The notes under the pieces: generated by a model | Seen by the model: the letters and a program-made list of their open reading frames with translations, nothing else | Databases searched by the model: none | What the model was told of the DNA's origin: nothing | NCBI RefSeq assembly: GCF_014650775.1 | Contig: NZ_BMVP01000006.1 | Coordinates: 62,001 to 126,000, forward strand | From: Streptomyces cirratus | GTDB lineage: Bacteria; Actinomycetota; Actinomycetes; Streptomycetales; Streptomycetaceae | Direction of reading: 5' to 3' | DNA length: 64,000 bases | Shown here: positions 63,276-64,000 of the stretch, piece after piece | Position numbering within the stretch: the first letter of the stretch is position 1 | Layout of the letters: every line of letters starts with the position of its first letter | Program-made: the position numbers and the translations under genes

Positions 63276-64000
63276 TTAACCGACCCTATCCCGCCGCGGG
63301 CCGCGCGGGCGCCGGGCCAGTACCGCGGCCACCGCGAGCAGCGCCACACCGGCGGCGGCCGCCTCCGGGGCGCCCAGGCGCGGCCGGCGCTCGGAGCGGC
63401 CGGCCGGCTCCGGTCCGGGCCCGAAGTAGGTGCGCCCGGCGGCGACGGGCGTGGGCAGCGCGGCTTCCGGGCGGAGCCTCGCCGCGCCCTGGAGCGCCGC
63501 GGCGGCGTCCACGGTGCCGTAGCCGCGGGAGTCGTCGCGGCCTCCGGCCGGAGCGTCCGAGGCGGTGTCCCGGAGCAGCTTCTTGATCTGCGCCGGGGAC
63601 AGGCCCGGGTGGGCGGCCTTGACCAGGGCCACCGTTCCCGAGACGAAGGCGGCGGCGGCGCTGGTGCCCCAGCCCTCGTAGTAGGCGCGGTCGGGATCGG
63701 CGATGACCACGTCGACGCCGGGGGCGCTGACGGTGGCGTACCAGTGGCGGGTGGAGAAGTCGGCCTTCTTGCCCCTGCGGTCGACGGCGGCGACGGCGAT
63801 CACCCCGGGGTAGGCGGCCGGGTAGGAGGCGGGGTCGCCGTGTTCGCCGCCGTTGCCCGCGGAGGCGACGACGACCACGCCCTTGCCGAGGGCGTACTGG
63901 ACGGCCTCGTCCTCGGCGGCTTCGTGGTGGGCGGACTCGCTGTCGTCGCCCAGCGAGAGGTTGATGACGTCGGCGCCGTGGTCGGCGGCCCAGCGGATGC
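63276..64000 (-). CDS. Mycosin-like S8 serine protease (5' part missing)
   Basis: The 241 visible C-terminal residues of a subtilisin-fold protease, N-terminus off the right edge. VVVVASAGNGG holds the oxyanion Asn, WGTSAAAAFVSGTVALVKAAH the catalytic Ser; Asp and His would lie beyond 64000. A single membrane helix AAAAGVALLAVAAVLARR near the C-terminus and a short basic tail are typical of mycosins (type VII secretion-linked). Confidence 0.9.
   Translation of the reverse strand, partial: IRWAADHGADVINLSLGDDSESAHHEAAEDEAVQYALGKGVVVVASAGNGGEHGDPASYPAAYPGVIAVAAVDRRGKKADFSTRHWYATVSAPGVDVVIADPDRAYYEGWGTSAAAAFVSGTVALVKAAHPGLSPAQIKKLLRDTASDAPAGGRDDSRGYGTVDAAAALQGAARLRPEAALPTPVAAGRTYFGPGPEPAGRSERRPRLGAPEAAAAGVALLAVAAVLARRPRGPRRDRVG

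Overview
The window is high-G+C actinobacterial DNA with short intergenic gaps, frequent GTG starts, many 1-4 nt start/stop overlaps and tRNAs without encoded CCA. SsgB, BluB-CobT, the arg cluster, mycosin, MetNIQ and the order thrS ... ssgB ... arg ... pheST ... infC-rpmI-rplT point to the conserved chromosome core of a Streptomyces species. No integrase, transposase, CRISPR array or prophage was seen. About 67 protein genes (two cut by the window edges), 7 tRNAs, several terminators, operators and two repeat loci are described.

Layout. 1-5.4 kb: thrS (3' end off the window), a GNAT enzyme, a coupled pair with a DUF4365 nuclease-like protein, and a DnaQ-type exonuclease. 5.4-13.6 kb: two tRNA-Val(CAC) around a START-like protein, the sporulation gene ssgB, a CGNR zinc-finger protein, small membrane proteins, a DsbA-like protein, pabB-pabC, then a Gly-Cys-Val-Val-Val tRNA cluster. 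14.1-23.3 kb: a Ser/Thr kinase, a TrmH methylase and the cobalamin/siroheme genes (cysG-type, a bluB-cobT fusion with a very long disordered N-terminus, cobL). 23.3-26.4 kb: metN-metI-metQ with an upstream Met/Cys-rich leader peptide. 26.5-34.8 kb: membrane proteins, a sigma factor, glpQ, plsC, a repeat-rich membrane protein, a TetR/efflux pair with a clear operator and a truncated HAD protein.

34.8-43.5 kb is the arginine block: argC-argJ-argB-argD-argR and argG, argH. ARG-box-like palindromes lie before argC and argG, and argR itself is the last gene of the argC operon, so the whole pathway from glutamate to arginine is probably under local ArgR control. 43.5-53.4 kb: a CGNR/MFS divergent pair, a MocR/EamA divergent pair whose start codons overlap, a glycoside-hydrolase-like lipoprotein or secreted protein, 3-hydroxybutyryl-CoA dehydrogenase, a Nudix hydrolase and a TPR regulator. 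53.4-54.0 kb is non-coding with a 42-bp tandem repeat. 54.0-61.9 kb is translation: pheT, pheS, a PAS histidine kinase, an rRNA methylase, rplT, rpmI and infC, whose long leader carries a U-tract terminator and whose best start codon is ATC. The window ends with DUF1844, SseB-like and mycosin genes.

Most interesting points: the methionine-transporter leader peptide, the infC leader, the bluB-cobT fusion, the overlapping divergent starts at 47954-47957, the truncated HAD gene beside the TetR operator, and the repeat family shared by 17.6 kb and 53.9 kb.
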